A DNA stretch of 64,000 nucleotides from Gracilaria gracilis (GCA_030374805.1 JARGSG010000032.1:1-64000), one strand, 5' to 3'; counted from the stretch's first letter, positions 44,201 through 57,691 are shown. Numbers and translations are program-made. Notes: a model not told the origin generated them from the letters alone.

Positions 44201-47200
44201 TGCAGTTGAACGAGAAATAATACTCTTTATTTGATAGAATGCTTGCTTCGGGGGGGAAGGTAGATGCAAAAAATCCCAAACAATACCTGCTGTAGGAAGC
44301 CAAGAACATGAAAACCGCTCAAACGAAGTTTGAAATGGAAGCTCTCGCTGCCAACAGTGGAATGATTAGGGAAATCCACGCCCTGGTTGGCTACATGTTG
44401 CACAAGATTCTATCTCTAAGCTGATCATGCACGTAAACGAACAAGTCTGAAGAATTATGGAAAGAAAAAGATTGTGTTAGGGATATTCGTAAACGCGGGT
44501 TATGCACCGGCTGGGAAAGTGGTCGGATATGTGTTTCAGAAAACACCCTTCTTCTGCTCAGCATATTGAACTGAAAATATCAATGAAGAAGAACGTGAAT
44601 AGCATAGATCACAAGCGCAGAATGAAAAATCTCATTAAAAATAATAAGAAGAATCTGATATCAAGATAAGCTAAAATGAATGCATGGAAACAGGATGTCG
44701 GAAAGTCTCCACGGACTTGCGGACATAGATTTCCATTCGTGAAAATGATAACAAACCACCTAATATAGGCCGGAATTCCAGTTGAAAAACGCTCTCTACG
44801 GTATATTGAACTTATTGAAATGGACATAGAATCAAATGAAACTTGACAATTTAACCGTGTTGTCGTAAACGATATACGGTAAGGACCTGCGAAAAAAGCT
44901 CGAGGAAAAGTAAGCCGGGCGTTTTGATGTAGTTGTACTCCCGTCTATATGGGTTTCGAGCTTCATTGTGGTGGTTAACACAAACAAGAGATCATGTAAA
45001 AGCATTTCAACTCAACCAAAGGCGTTGGACACAAATAAGCGAAATGGTAATGGGGGGAAAATATCGGTACCGATAGGTGTGAAACGTTGAGAAGCCGCGG
45101 TGGGTTGAGTGGACCTGTGCGGTGCAACGGTTGTAAGGTTAGGAGAATGAAACACCGCTGGGCGGCCAACGGGGCGTGATCTGGTGCTTGCTTTCTCCAA
45201 ACAATTATCCAGATGTCCCTCTGCAAACTTCTCGACGAAAATGGCGAGTCGGTCGTTTACATTCGTCAGACTTTCGCGAAATATCTCGCTCATATAAGGG
45301 CTCAAGCTACCTTGAAAGCCGCCAGAAACATGCGACACAAAAGATATCGTTACAAAACTCTTGTTCATGTAGAGAATTACACATACATCATGAGGCGTGG
45401 GTGTTTTGTACTGCGACGAACCGGGAGGAAGGTCCACATGGCAGCAATCCCTCGCACAACGGCTTGAATTTTCTTCCATCGAACGCCGCCTTCGACAAGA
45501 GTCATTTGCTTTATTTTCCAAAACTGTTCACCGTCGAGAGGTATCGGAAGCATGCTAATGCTCTGGAGGTGATTTGCCGATGAGAAACCTGTAGAATGGC
45601 GACCATAGCGCGCGGCTGGGGAAACAGATGCATCACTAAAAGTAACGGAAGCTTTGTTGGCAGCTGCTTTCATCGTTTCGCGTAAAACTTCTTTCGAAGG
45701 CGCGGGAAGTACTGGCGGGAAGGTAAAAGATGTTCTAGGGCAGTCTGAGTGCTCTCAAATGATCTACATCATCACCATGGCAAGCAAAGGAAGCCATTGA
45801 AGTTTCGAAAAGATGTCAAGAACAATTTATACAGCCGAAAAAGCTGGGAATCGCAGTTAAACTACGTGAAACTTCCTTACATTTACACTACATCTGATTT
45901 TTTGAGAAAACCGAATGCAATGAAAACGACCTCACAGTTTCAGCAAATAGGTCATTCTACTTACATTTAAACTAAAATGAAATGAAATAAAGTTTTGCAT
46001 GGGTGGCAGAATAAATCTACTGTGCCGATCGCAATTGTTGCGCTCTTCTCTGTCTTAAAATTTCGAGATGTACTTTGATGATATTCATCATGTCACCGTA
46101 GTACAAAATCTTTGTCGATATCGTTTTGCTTCTCGTCGTTTTCGATGATTTGGGATGGTTCACGCCATTTCCGTTACCAGACAGGACAAAGTCAGCTGTG
46201 ATGACAAACTTTTTTCAAGCAGTTTGTTCCCTCGCTGCTCTGGTCTTTGTAAGGTTCCGACTTCTATATAGAAACCGTATTCCTTTCTCCAATTCTTGAC
46301 GCTGATCTATATTTTCGTGCCTAAACAATAGAGAAGTTTCTTTCATGCTCAGCAAATATGGAGGTAACGAATCGAGCTACTCTGGCTTCCTGAGCTTTTG
46401 ATGATTGGAATTCGCTTTCTGAGCAATGGCACTCTACAAGCATGGCGAGTTCAAAGCGCGTTTTGCTTTCCGCAGAAGTGCTTTCTTCTTCCGAATTCAA
46501 TGTCATGCTCTTCACTATAACAGTTTTAGGTCTGTCCCATCGTTCAGAATTCGAAGAAAAAATAGCTTGTGGTTTCTGTGAAAGAGATGAGAGCATATGT
46601 TCCTCTTAGCCTGCATCCGCCACTACATTTCGCATAGAAGTATTTCGATGAAGAACTGGCCAATCCTAAACCTTTGAAAGAAAAGGAAGCATGTAAAGCT
46701 CCGCCGCCTTCTTTAGTCTTCTGCCTTGTAATTCTCTAATTCGCTAAGATCTATTGGTGAGCGCCCTCAACACACTGGGATCCCACATGAAGACGATTTC
46801 ATCGAATCACCAATGCCTTGTCTCGTTTTAGTGGGAAGGCAGTACGAAGGCTACTCTGGAGGTCTTTCACGGTTCTGATGTGCTCTAAACATAACTTGAG
46901 AAGGAGTTTCGTCCACCTTAGAAGTGCGAGATGCTTGAAATCATACAGAAATGCGTAATTTACATAAAGGAGAGCGTTTTCAAATAGCAGTTCGACTTGA
47001 TTCCCGTGCTCCTTATTAATTTTCACCTACCCATCTTTGAGGTGGAAGCAACGCACGGTATCTCTCAGGGGTCAATTATTTCGGTTCAGGACCGTGTTTC
47101 ACTGCATTCCATGTTGCCTAACTCTCGAGCCCTATAAGGCTACGTTTTCCTCAACAAGCTGTCCCAAATGGTCTTGGGAGTGTTCAGAATAGCACATGAG

Positions 47201-49419
47201 CACTTTAGATCTTTTAAATACTGCTTTGCTTTGAGACAGAATCTTCAGAACACGGTGCTAGTGTGTTCCACATATCATAAGACCTTTGAAGCAGCTGACA
47301 AGTCAGCGGTGGAGAACAGAAAAAACGCACTAAGGGTTCGAGTTCTCTTGTCGGCACATACAATTTCCACACCCGCTCCAGATTCTTTAGGTCTTTTGCA
47401 ATCATATTTACAGAATTACTTATCAGTAGAAAGCGTGAAGAACACATTATCTCATTTGATTCTCCACTCCAGCGGGCATCTGTTGGAGAAATCTTCTGTT
47501 GAACATCCGCCTATGAAAGAAATAGTGATGCTGTGTCTCGTTGCCAGGATCATCGCATGTAGTTTTGGCACGAGAGAAACCTTGTAAGATTTCTTCGAAA
47601 GACCTTGGATTCACAGTAAGTTTAAGGCAGCGGAAGGTTTAGTGTACCAATATTATGTGCTTTATTGCCCTACTAATGTCCTTGAACACAACTGAAACTT
47701 TTATGACTCTTCCAATCTTCCAGTTGATACCGCATGACCCGCCAGGCACCTTTCCAAGCTTAATTTGAAACCCGACGAGTGCCTTGTGGCTTTTGCGGTT
47801 TGGCTTCTGTAAGAAAACTTGAAATTCAATGGTTGAACAACCGAACAGTTTCTCAATTGTTGCTTGTGATGTGTTTGAAAGTTCTGTGATGTATAAAAAA
47901 AATGCTCGGTTTTCAAAAATCCTGGACAATATGGTCTAGTTCTTACTCTTTTATTCTACAACTAGAGGAAGAGAGGGAAGCAATGATGGAGCTTTTCTAC
48001 ACATCTGAACCATTAATTTTGCTGCTTTTCAGGTTGCTACTAGCTGCACTTTCGGGTAGAAGAACCCACGTAGATGTACCTAGTTTCTTCAGCTCATAGG
48101 ATTCCGAGGCGATTCCTACTTCTTGATCCAATAATACCGGTTCTTCTCACATGGTTCCTTGCTCAGTGTGCTCTTGAGAAAGATGTTGGTGACCGGAAGC
48201 ATTGGAACATCCCGAAGTGGATTCTTCTTGGCGAATTTGAAGTCCAGCATCGTTATGAACATATCTTTCATCAACAGGGTCTTCTCGCTAAGCGCCTATT
48301 TCTGGGACATCATTGTTTCTAGTCTTTTGCTTGCATCTTCTCTTCTGGCGCGGAGAACGCAACAACGTTTCTTCAACATCCTCAGGTTCCTCTGCATTAC
48401 AATTCAAGATTGGAGTTGCGTCCTTGTAGGGGACCTCCCATCTCTTTCTCTTCTTCCTTGTCAAAGAAGTAAGGTCGCCATTTATTTATCTATCGTGCTC
48501 GATATGGAATGAGAGAGAAACTACTTTAAATTTCAAAAACATTGGAAGGGTTATTGTACTTGTGGAATAGATTGACAACGAAGCTAGTTGAAACGGTTCT
48601 GCTCGTTTCTGCTCTTGGTCGTGAAAGATTCAAACTCATAATTGAAAAGAATAATCTAATGGCGCCATTCACGAAATTCAGATACTAATGAAGTTAATTT
48701 TTGAAGGCAAAAAGGAGTTCTTCCAAGCCCTTAATGGGAAGTGATATATTATTTATCCAGATTGTTTTACTTGATGCAAAGTTGGCGAGACCTTCGTGTT
48801 TTCTGTCTTTCACTTGGAAACGCTTTCGCTTGAACTTGAGACCCCGCCCATGCAATACCATGTCAATAACATCGTGGTACCCATGTATACCGTTCGAAGC
48901 AGCCAACGGGTTTAGAATGGACTGCTTACCACGATCTGTGACGCCTGGCACGACAAAACCGGCTCCCCTACTTCCCGATTACGGTGCGAATTCTTCGTTA
49001 CCGTTTTAGGCAACTCAGTGTCACTCGTACAGGAGCTGGTGTTCATTCATTTGCGTCAACTTTACTGTGACTGGATGTAATCCACCTCTCTCCGGAACCT
49101 CATTTCATCTCGACAGCGTTGCATGCATTCCAATTTTCTCCTATCTTCTAAATCAGTAGGAAACTTTACATCACTCAGCATCTAACAGTGTGAGTGTCCT
49201 GAGACCCAAGTCTATGTTCTGCCTTCATATATCTCTTTGCGAAACAAGCCTTCATGTTTCTACGCATTTCTTTCTCTCACTCTCAGTAGTTGCACTATTG
49301 ACTTCGAAGTAAGTTACACCAGATTTTGTCCTTCGTTCTGGAATGTAGAATACGTAATCGCTATTCATTTCTATCTACCGCGTTCCTTACCTGATACATT
49401 TTAGATTGTCGAAGATACA
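41206..49419. other. Long unrecognised stretch
   Basis: More than 8 kb with only short frames and no recognisable family. The first few hundred bases should contain the right end of the DIRS-like element. Coding-like pieces without assignment: plus 41743-41952 (charged, helical), plus 42611-43207 where one frame runs with few stops, minus 43816-44061, plus 45213-45467 (Arg/Lys-rich), plus 47168-47587 (139 codons) and minus 47639-47929. Their mixed orientation and stop density suggest several old, overlapping insertions. Confidence 0.35.
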
Positions 49420-50148
49420 ATGAGCTCTCGAGTATGGCATGTGGTGATGTTAGACAGCCACACCTCTCTCTCGCACGAAAACATCTTGAAACATTCCCGT
49501 GTTCAATCATCTGACGTTGCGCCAAACTCTATCGCAGTTCTTCCCGTCACGTATAAGCGAAATATGAAGGACTATTACCGACCAGGAGTACCCACTGGAG
49601 CAGCATTTTCCGCACGATTGATATTCAACGGCTTTTGCAGCGTACGTATGAGCTCCGGGTTCCCGTCCAGCAAAGACTTTCCAATCTACAACGAGATGGC
49701 CAATGCCGCGAAGGATCTTAACAGGCAGCACCTTTATCGAAAGATGGAACTCAGACACGGAGAACGAACCTACAATTCGATTAAGATTGGGTGGGATTCC
49801 CATTTATCTCATCTTAAGAGAAAGGTTGTGGAGACTTTTCCCGTTTTTGGAGGTACTCAGAACGTCTGGATTGCTATCGAATTTATCAAGGCGGCTATAA
49901 AGGGTGATAGGAAGTCGGAGGTAGAATCTTCGAAGAGAGATTCGAAAAAAAGAAAAAGAGATATAACTCGTGCCCGCTTCGTGGCGTATCAATATCATCC
50001 ATTGAACCAAGAAAGGATGTCTGCTGAAGGCATCGTTGTTGAAACTGAGAATCGTACAAATGGGGACTTAGGTGACGGACAGGTTTTTCTGCAAACCCGG
50101 TTAAGAGCAGGAGCACATATTTTCATACGCAATGGGGAGCATTCGTGA
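49420..50148 (+). CDS. Family A protein, copy 2 (unrecognised)
   Basis: A 242-codon frame starting at an ATG. Landmarks are PNSIAVLPVTYKRNM near residue 36-50, RPGVPTGAAFSARLIFNG near 53-70, RHGERTYNSIKIGW near 113-126, SHLKRKVVETFPVFGG near 130-145 and a Lys/Arg/Ser-rich stretch near 165-180 that could be a nuclear localisation signal. The same landmarks occur in decayed form at 2990-3620. I do not know the family and the function cannot be inferred. It is the only long intact frame in a 12 kb region without other genes, so it may be a young copy of an unknown mobile or lineage-specific family. Confidence 0.55.
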   Translation: MSSRVWHVVMLDSHTSLSHENILKHSRVQSSDVAPNSIAVLPVTYKRNMKDYYRPGVPTGAAFSARLIFNGFCSVRMSSGFPSSKDFPIYNEMANAAKDLNRQHLYRKMELRHGERTYNSIKIGWDSHLSHLKRKVVETFPVFGGTQNVWIAIEFIKAAIKGDRKSEVESSKRDSKKRKRDITRARFVAYQYHPLNQERMSAEGIVVETENRTNGDLGDGQVFLQTRLRAGAHIFIRNGEHS

Positions 50149-53100
50149 GCAGCATTGAGACGAATTTGAACCGTTCAATTGAAGCGCATCATGCTCTTGA
50201 ACAACCTATGCAAAATAATGAGGCAGCATGGCAATATTCGGGAAAATGACTTTGCTGAGAATAACGGCTGAAACCATTTTGTCGCTGTACAGCGTATAAG
50301 TCATCAACACAGAAGTAGGGAATGCGTGTAGCTCGGTTATGGCTCACAGAGGTCTCGCAACGAACTACCCACTCTACTTCGTTTCATCAACTTGGAAGCC
50401 TTGCATGTCAAAACTAGGGGCATCATCTGCACATGTCCATGGCCATGCCGCATCCTAGGAATATCAGTGACTTCTTTGCACTAGCAAGGCCTCTGACTGT
50501 TTCAACGTCGTTGCCGCTTCCATGGCCCGGAAAGTAAAATCAAGAATTTGAAACGCAGAAAACGATAGAGAACGAGAAATCAATAAGAATGAGCTCCGGA
50601 GAGCAGAAGTGTGATCACCTTGTACACACTGGCATCTGCAAAAAAATACAGACGCTGACGGCTGAGAACCCTACTAGTGCGACCGAGGCGCACATAACTC
50701 ACTGTTAATCAGCCGAGTCTCTCGTAATGCGATACTAGCAGAAAATGGTTGACCAATTGGATTGTGCGACATTGATACTCACTTCGACAGTTGAACTGGT
50801 ATCCTCAATCATCCGCCACTCTCGACGCTTAGAGGAGAGCAGACAATAACTTAACCCGTAAGGGAACTCTCACGCCCTTGATGATGAAAGCTATTAATCA
50901 AGCCTTTGTTGATGATATTGTACAAAACGGTGAGGTTCTGGCTGAGATAACCATGGACAAAAATAGTGTGAGTTACTGCTACTTCTAAGATGAGTCGTTA
51001 ATAGGTCCTTACATCATGATGTTCTTCGAATCACACCTAGAGCACTACGTTACTTTCGGAGTCGACCCTGAATCTATTTCTATCGACGTAGGATCGACGG
51101 TTTGGAATATCTAGGAGTCCAACCAGCCTCTCAAAGAAAACAGCAAATTCTGCGCTAGGTTTTCATTTTCTTTTGTGATCTGTGTAGACTAGATCGAATC
51201 GTTCTTCTGTTTGCAACTCTTAATGCACTTAACGCCAACAAACGAGTTCATGACCGCATTGGCCCTATCTCGATTACAACCTCTGCTATTTTCTTCACTG
51301 TCCAATAGTACAAGTGTGTATATATCTGGGATCGACAAAAATTTTGAGATGGTGAGGATCCTGATCGAAGTGAAGACTCTGTGTCGGGTTTGAAATAGGC
51401 AGCGACCCAAAACGTTTGCAGTGCTTACCGCCCTGCATGCTGCGGCCGAGAAGCGTAGCCCTCCACACTCTCTACAGTGAAGTCTGCTGACTGTCTCATT
51501 ACTCTGAGAGTCTTGAGAGAATGTGATGACGTGATACAAAAGATACCCGAGAATGTCAGGCTGTTTTGCCGAACGAATCTATCAACGGTTGCTTATGCTT
51601 ATACTTCGGTGGCGCATCGGTAGAGGCTCCAGTTCACGATGGCACCCTGGAACCATGTGCCGCCACAGGCTTCACGTCTTCTGTTGAGAGTGTCCTGCAG
51701 CACCGCTTGAACACAATTCACGGTACTGCAAGCCCCTTCATACGCGTTCTTGTCCGTTTGTGGTCAAAATCCATTTCTCCTTTAAGCCGTGCCGCAAAAC
51801 GCTTCTCTTGAGATGAGCACCATTTTGCATATGCGTTGTGAAAAGTGCTGGTGGTCGTGAGGGGCCAAATTTGACCAGATTCGGGGTTCATAACAAAGTA
51901 AACTGAAGCTGGCTACGTGGTGCTCGGCGCGGCTTGATGAGGAGTCGCTAAACGGTGAAGGATTTAGGAGCCTACGTCGCCATCCATCACTTCATCAGGG
52001 ACCCCATGGCAGCCCATCACAGCACGACGGAACTGCGAAGCTTGAGTGGAGCTCCAGCACGCACCTCCACCGACAACAACCCCCCACTCTCTTGCGCACA
52101 AACCCGACCAACACCAAGCGCTTTCGCAAATACATATCGCCTCTTGTGTCAGCGATATGCATCGCGCCTTCTACTCGTTTATGCTCGTATCATTGGTGTG
52201 CCACGCTGTGCACGCCATACAGCTTGTCTGTACGCTGGTGCCATTTCATGCGAAGCCAATTGTAGGCTCGTCGTCTAGCCGCGCTATTGTCTCTGTGCGT
52301 GATGCACTTCAACACGCTGCGCTACCTGTCGGCGCAGCGTGCGTCTTGCTCAATGGATAGCTTTAGCTACTCTAAAAGCTGTAAGTATCTAGTGCCGTCG
52401 TCGCTGGTGGTGTCCGTGTTAGTGATGCTGTTTTTCCAGCAGAACGCCTCAGCTCTGGGTCGCATTATTAGCGCTGCCCCATATTGTTTCCGTGCACGAC
52501 ATGTTCCCAGGCAGAACTCGTTAGACAAGAAGTACTGAAAGTTTAAAGGGATTCTCACACCGGGGCACTGAAACCGTAATAGAAGGTGGAAAAACCTCAT
52601 TGACTTTTCATTAAGGCCTTAACTCACTGAATATTCCATGAATGTCATTTTCTGAAAAAAGTAGCTTCCATTGAGGTGTCTTGACATTTCAATGATAGGG
52701 ATCATTTTCAATTACTTAGTAATGATATTTAAATGAAGATGAGTACCGCTAGGGCTTGTGTCAAAGTGCGATGTTCACGACGCCAGTTTTCAAAACACAA
52801 ACATATTCACGAGCCATATCGCAATGAATGCCTTCTAATCGCAGGGAGAGGATAATATGAAAGAGAGCACTCTGTGGTACTAATCAGCGCTATAGGCGTG
52901 ATTCTGAACTCAAATTAGGCACCAAACATACCAACACTCACAAAAACAGCGATAATAAAACCTTGGGGCGCCTCTTGCAGCAACCAAATGTCAATGCTAG
53001 AACGCATGGACAGAAACAGATAATCGTCGTGTGCCGCGTACTAATCGCGCCAAGAAGCGAATGAAGACTTCATGTCTTTCTCTTGCTAGCATGGATGACA

Positions 53101-53396
53101 TACGCGCGGCGAAAGAGGTTGCATTGCACTAAAAGCTTTGGGAAACGCCCATGCAATGAAAGATCCAAACCCTGAGGGAGAAGAGATACGACAAGAATCT
53201 GCTTTTGAAAGACCAGGATATGAAGATATGGCCGAAGCACGTCGTATTTCAGATGATTCGTATACCACAGCAGTCCTACTATGAGGAAGATGCTTCTCAG
53301 CCTCTAAAATGTTTACAGCTAGTATAATTTAGGCATGCAGTCTACGGATAGTGCACCAAAAGACTTTGAAGTTGTGCGAAAGTGACGGAATGGCGT
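50149..53396. other. No recognisable gene
   Basis: Short frames only. Plus 51955-52540 has moderately GC-rich sequence in which three overlapping frames are open, one with a hydrophobic segment (FMLVSLVCHAVHAIQLV) that could be a membrane helix, so a decayed membrane-protein gene is possible. The part right of 53080 may hold the terminus of the CACTA element. Confidence 0.35.
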
Positions 53397-56300
53397 CTAC
53401 CTTCCTCTCTTATGAGTACGGTAGACCATTTTAATCAGTAATATTATTACCTTCATATTCGAGAGGGGAGCTTGGCTTATCAGTAAAAGCAGATGCTGAT
53501 ATTCTTTTAGGGTGTACGTTTCGACATGAATTGCGTACAGCAGCTTTTGCGCTGGCAGTCCTGTGGCATTATTTTCCACTGCTAAGGTACCATGCTCTGC
53601 CAATCAGAGGGTTTTGATTGGGAGTATTGTTGGAGAGGTCATCACGGCCATCCATAAAGTGGATATTACTCGTGGAAGCAAAAACAGAACATGGAGTGTA
53701 CGACAAATCTTCGGAAGACTTGTTACGCGAGGAATCAGAAACAGGGCTGTTTGCACTCTTCCCCTGTCGTATCTACCCTGATGCCGACCTCGTTCAGTTC
53801 TTTGTATTTTGAAAGTCCCATACTGCCATTTAAGAGTCTCAGGGCGAAAAAAATGCCCGTTTTGTGATACAAGTTTGCCTCAGGCAACACTCGTGATTGG
53901 ACCATTTCTGCAAACTCACCGGCCACCCTTTCTGTGATAACCTGCGAAACATTCACAAGAGGACCACATTCAGATAGTATCGTGGGGAATTGAAGGATTG
54001 CGTGTGTTGTGGGAGTGATGCGGAAGGCGTTGGAGGGCTCCAGAAAGAATACATCGAAAGACAAGACGTAGAGCTGTTGCAGAAGGTTTCGAAGTTCGAA
54101 AATCTGCGTTGTTTCAGGGGCTTTACTGAACAGAATACTTGTCATATTGAATTTTAATGCTCAGAGCTTTGTTACTTTTGGCTCCACTCCATCCCCACTA
54201 TATACAACAGGACCATAGAACAAGGCCAAAGCTTTGAAGTTCTCCGCCTCGTACGACGAAAGGTATGCAAAAGACTCCGGTGGTCTTCCCCACTCTGACG
54301 GTATTCCACAGCATCCATACTCGAGAGAGCGACTAATTCTCTAAATCTTCACATCTGAAATAATGTAGCGCTGATTGCCAGTAACACAACCCAAATGAAC
54401 TCCGATGCAAAGAGCATTGAGATGCTTGACCCCCTCCAAGAGCCACTGATGCATCGTGTCATATGGTGAGCCTTGCAGGATATCGAAAGACAATCTCGCA
54501 ATATAGGGTTTCTGCTTTACGCCACTCTCTTTTCGTAACTCGGCAGAAGAGTTTTGTGTCCCGCTTTCTACCTTCCTGTCAAGTAGGTTCCAAATCCGAA
54601 CCATGCTGGCTTGGGTTCTCAGCTTAAAGCACTCTTTATCAATAAGATCACTTCGGTGGGCTGGCAATGAGCCTCTCCTGGGACCCGCACGTTCATATGT
54701 TCCAAACTCCGGTATCATCAACAATCTATTACCAAGCGTGGAGATCTTCTTTGCCTTCTTGTGACATATACGACAGGCCGTCATTGATTGTGCCCCTTGA
54801 ATGCCAGAATCGTACTCGCTGCTGGCCAGTCCGCAGTGATGGAGATGATGTACGCATCCAGCGTCCTCAACACACCATCTGCGCAGAATACTAGTATACC
54901 CTTCTCAAGCTGAAGCAGGTCCTCTACTATGGGCTTGAGGAATAAGTCGAACTTCTCGGGATCATGCGAGCCAGGTATGAACTTTGACAGGAGCGTATTA
55001 CACGCTTTGAATCCGAAATGAGATGGGAGGTTGAGGATAACGAATATGAGAGGCCATACTGATCGCGTTCCTGTCCTGCCTTTCAACATTTCTAAACCAC
55101 CCGTCGAAAAGTTTAGGAAGACTATCAACTCTGATTCTCGTTTCCAGTCTTTCATTAGGTTGCCGTGCTGGCGTCGGAAACAAAATCAATCGTAGAAGCC
55201 GTCAAGTACTCTGAAATCCTCGCCTGCGATGGAGCTGCTGGCCTTGGCGCACCCATCTACAAGATTCCTAAATAATTCAGGTTCCGTTCAAATTGCTGCG
55301 AGCTGTTGAGACACCAATCTTTACCAAGACCTGCATTCCTCCTTCACATTGTGAGAGCACTTTGAGCTTGGACACAGCATGGTTGACTCGGACGTATCTG
55401 TTTTTAGAATTGCTGCATGCCCATGGCGACACATTATTCCATGCCTCTTAGCTATTCCGGATCTCTTCACAGCATACCTCATGAGGGACTTGTAACAGTA
55501 TTTAGAGGGGATTACTGTTGGGTGGAGTAGCGCTGCACTTTGGTTCTGGGACATGCCACTGAGTTTTACGACATGCAAAACCTCCAGAGGTCGCCTTGAT
55601 TCAGACTCTTTGGCGCTGAGAACATTTGCGATCTGGGCTATTCTTTCCGCAGATTCGCTACCAAACGCACTCCATATATCAACGTTATCCACACTTTGCT
55701 CAACCAGGGCAACCTAGTCGCTGCCACTACTGGTCTCTGAATCTCGCTGATGTAACCTTCTTTGAATACCATTGGAATCTGTAGATTCATCTTCATCTGC
55801 ATTGTTGCCTTCGTGGCCTGATAGTACATCTCGTTGCGCAGTTAGACCTGCAGACTCAACAGGGCTTGACATCGTAGGTAGAATATGTTGTTCATCTGCG
55901 CTTGCTGCTTCATTGTTTGAAACTGAAGTGGCTTTAAGGTTATAAGCGACCCTTTCATGCATGCGGGTTGGTGGACCGCGACGACTTCGCTTCGTTGACG
56001 GTTCTACAGATACGATTTGTGAATTGGCTCTCTCTGTATCACTAGTAATTTCTCGGTACATAAAACCAGCTTGGTTTGTAATCGAAGAGGCAGCGCCGCT
56101 GAGCTCAGGTGGAGAACCAGAACGGTTGTTCTCAGCATATTGCAAGCCCTTGGGGCATTTCAACATGCCGGCCAGCACCCTGGAAAATATACGGTTCTTT
56201 CGACGCATGACAGCCCACTTACGGTTTCCAGCCGCGATAACGACGGTATGCGTACCGTTCTAGTGATCACGCAAAGAGTTGATGTGATGTGGATGTGAAA

Positions 56301-56480
56301 GGTCAGGAAAGCAGATCTCGTACCAAATACAAGAGTTGGGAACGGCAAAATCTTCGCTCGCTTCGCCATAGTCCCAACATTTTCGGCGAAGCGAAACTGT
56401 ATCCTCAAAACGGGTACAAAAGCTACACTTTCTGACATGATATTCTCCCGACGTCCTTCTTTCCACTCTAACCATCATAT
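53397..56480 (-). mobile_element. CACTA (Tnp2-type) DNA transposon remnant
   Basis: Minus-strand pieces follow the order of Tnp2 transposases. 56478-56260 has a Cys-rich N-terminal segment (VRKCSFCTRF). 56208-55321 is an acidic Ser/Glu linker and helical part, interrupted by a stop near 55714. 55155-54781 has WPLIFVILNLPSHFGFK, KFIPGSHDPEKFD, ITADWPAAS and FKGHNQ. 54784-54341 has MTACRICHKKA and YDTMHQWLLEGVKHL, the D-x-MH box. 54145-53735 has ILSECGPLV, ITERVAGEF and RVLPEANL, like the conserved C-terminal box. These match the Tnp2 core (LP-x-x-x-R/F, D-x-PA, GH, C-x-x-C, D-x-MH). Stops and frame changes separate the pieces, so it cannot make a transposase. CACTA-type termini were not located. 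Confidence 0.75.
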
Positions 56481-56549
56481 CGACCCTATCCGGTTCCTAT
56501 GTCGCAGGCTCTCACATTTGGTTGTCACTTGCAGTTTTACCACTTTTAT

Positions 56550-57537
56550 TGTGTAGCATGTCTCACTATCAGAACCCTGCCACTGTAAATTCGGTTTCTA
56601 CAGAGCCCGTGGAACGTTTTCTCAGCATACCCTCCCGGATCGAATCAAGAAGCAATGATAAAAACGGAATAGAATGTCGCGGATCGCGACGCTGAGTGCG
56701 TCAGATATTCAATGCCAAAGTGCAGCTTATGAACAGAGGACTTATGATGAAAACAACCCAATCTCTAGACAGTTCGTATTCGCCGCACTGAGGAGCATTA
56801 GAGATCACGTATACGATGTACTAAAGATATCCGATGATGGAACCTCACATATCGCTCGTTGCAGAAGAATCATCCCATGGTTGTAATGGAACTCTGCTCC
56901 AAACTCGAGAAGCAGTACCCTGTGCTGAAACAGTACCCTGTACTGAAGAAGGCGGAGGGTCAATGGGCTACAAATCTTCTCTCCCAGGAGACGTTTAATC
57001 GCGACCGACAGTATGAAGGTCCCCGAAGTCATCGGGCCAAAAAAGTGTCTATGGAATTGCCAGATCAAAGGCTTCTAACGCGTTCAGATTTTGCGCACGT
57101 TTCGAATGCGGTTCTGCCCTCAACGTAAAGTGCAGATATCGAAACAGAAGATGATCAAGAGGCTTCCAATGTTGTGAATTACTGTCCCCATCTACCTGCT
57201 GCTGTGTCGTCTCAGGCAATTTCCTGTCCTCAGACCCAGCGCGCTTCCGTTATCTTCGAAGGAACCACAACTGTGCCGGTCGTATCATTCATAGTGGTGG
57301 TGATATTAATGGTGATTGCAGTAGTAGTGATGGTCACGGTGGTCGCAGTGGTCGCGGTGGTCCCAGTGCTGGCGGTGGTCGCAGTGGTCGCAGTGGTCGC
57401 GGTGGTCGCAGTGGTCGCAGTGGTTGCGGTGGCCGTAGCTTGCTTGGTGGTCGAGGCCGTCACGGTGATCAGGGTGGTCAAGGTGATCTGGATGCAATGG
57501 GAAGCTCCTAAGGGCCTCAAATTTATGGATCTGGTGT
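56550..57537 (+). pseudogene. Broken frame with Gly-Arg-Ser repeat tail
   Basis: Several plus frames succeed one another: 56561 onward, 56674-56886, 56859-57128 (with a tandem duplication giving KQYPVLKQYPVLKK, 18 bases repeated near 56925) and finally a frame over about 57260-57510 encoding GGRSGRGG, GRSGRSGRGG and similar repeats. Gly-Arg-rich tails are typical of RNA- or DNA-binding proteins. The whole looks like one decayed gene of unknown family, lying tail-out from the CACTA element on the opposite strand. It may belong to another transposon. Confidence 0.4.
57325..57475 (+). repeat. Nine-base tandem repeat (minisatellite-like)
   Basis: Degenerate tandem copies of GGTCGCAGT and GGTCGCGGT. 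In the plus frame they encode Gly-Arg-Ser and Gly-Arg-Gly units. Because the unit is a multiple of three, frames on both strands stay open, so the Thr/Ala-rich minus frame (57230-57520) and the Val-rich plus frame (57174-57539) are shadows. Confidence 0.7.
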
Positions 57538-57691
57538 GAAGAGGCCTTCTACTTCAGCTATGACCGCCAACCGGACCCTCAAACGCGTCAGGCGCGTTCA
57601 CAATCGTGTTTACTGTGTGCCGGCTATCATTCTAATTATGGTTCTGTATGGACAGACCTTACCCGTGGTTAAGAATCTATGAATTCTGTTC

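Noticed and set aside
51955-52540. Membrane-protein gene
   Set aside because: One hydrophobic segment and overlapping open frames are not enough to claim a gene.
57174-57539. Val-rich frame on plus and Thr/Ala-rich frame on minus over the nine-base repeat
   Set aside because: Both are forced open by a repeat whose length is a multiple of three. The Gly-Arg-Ser frame is the biologically sensible reading.
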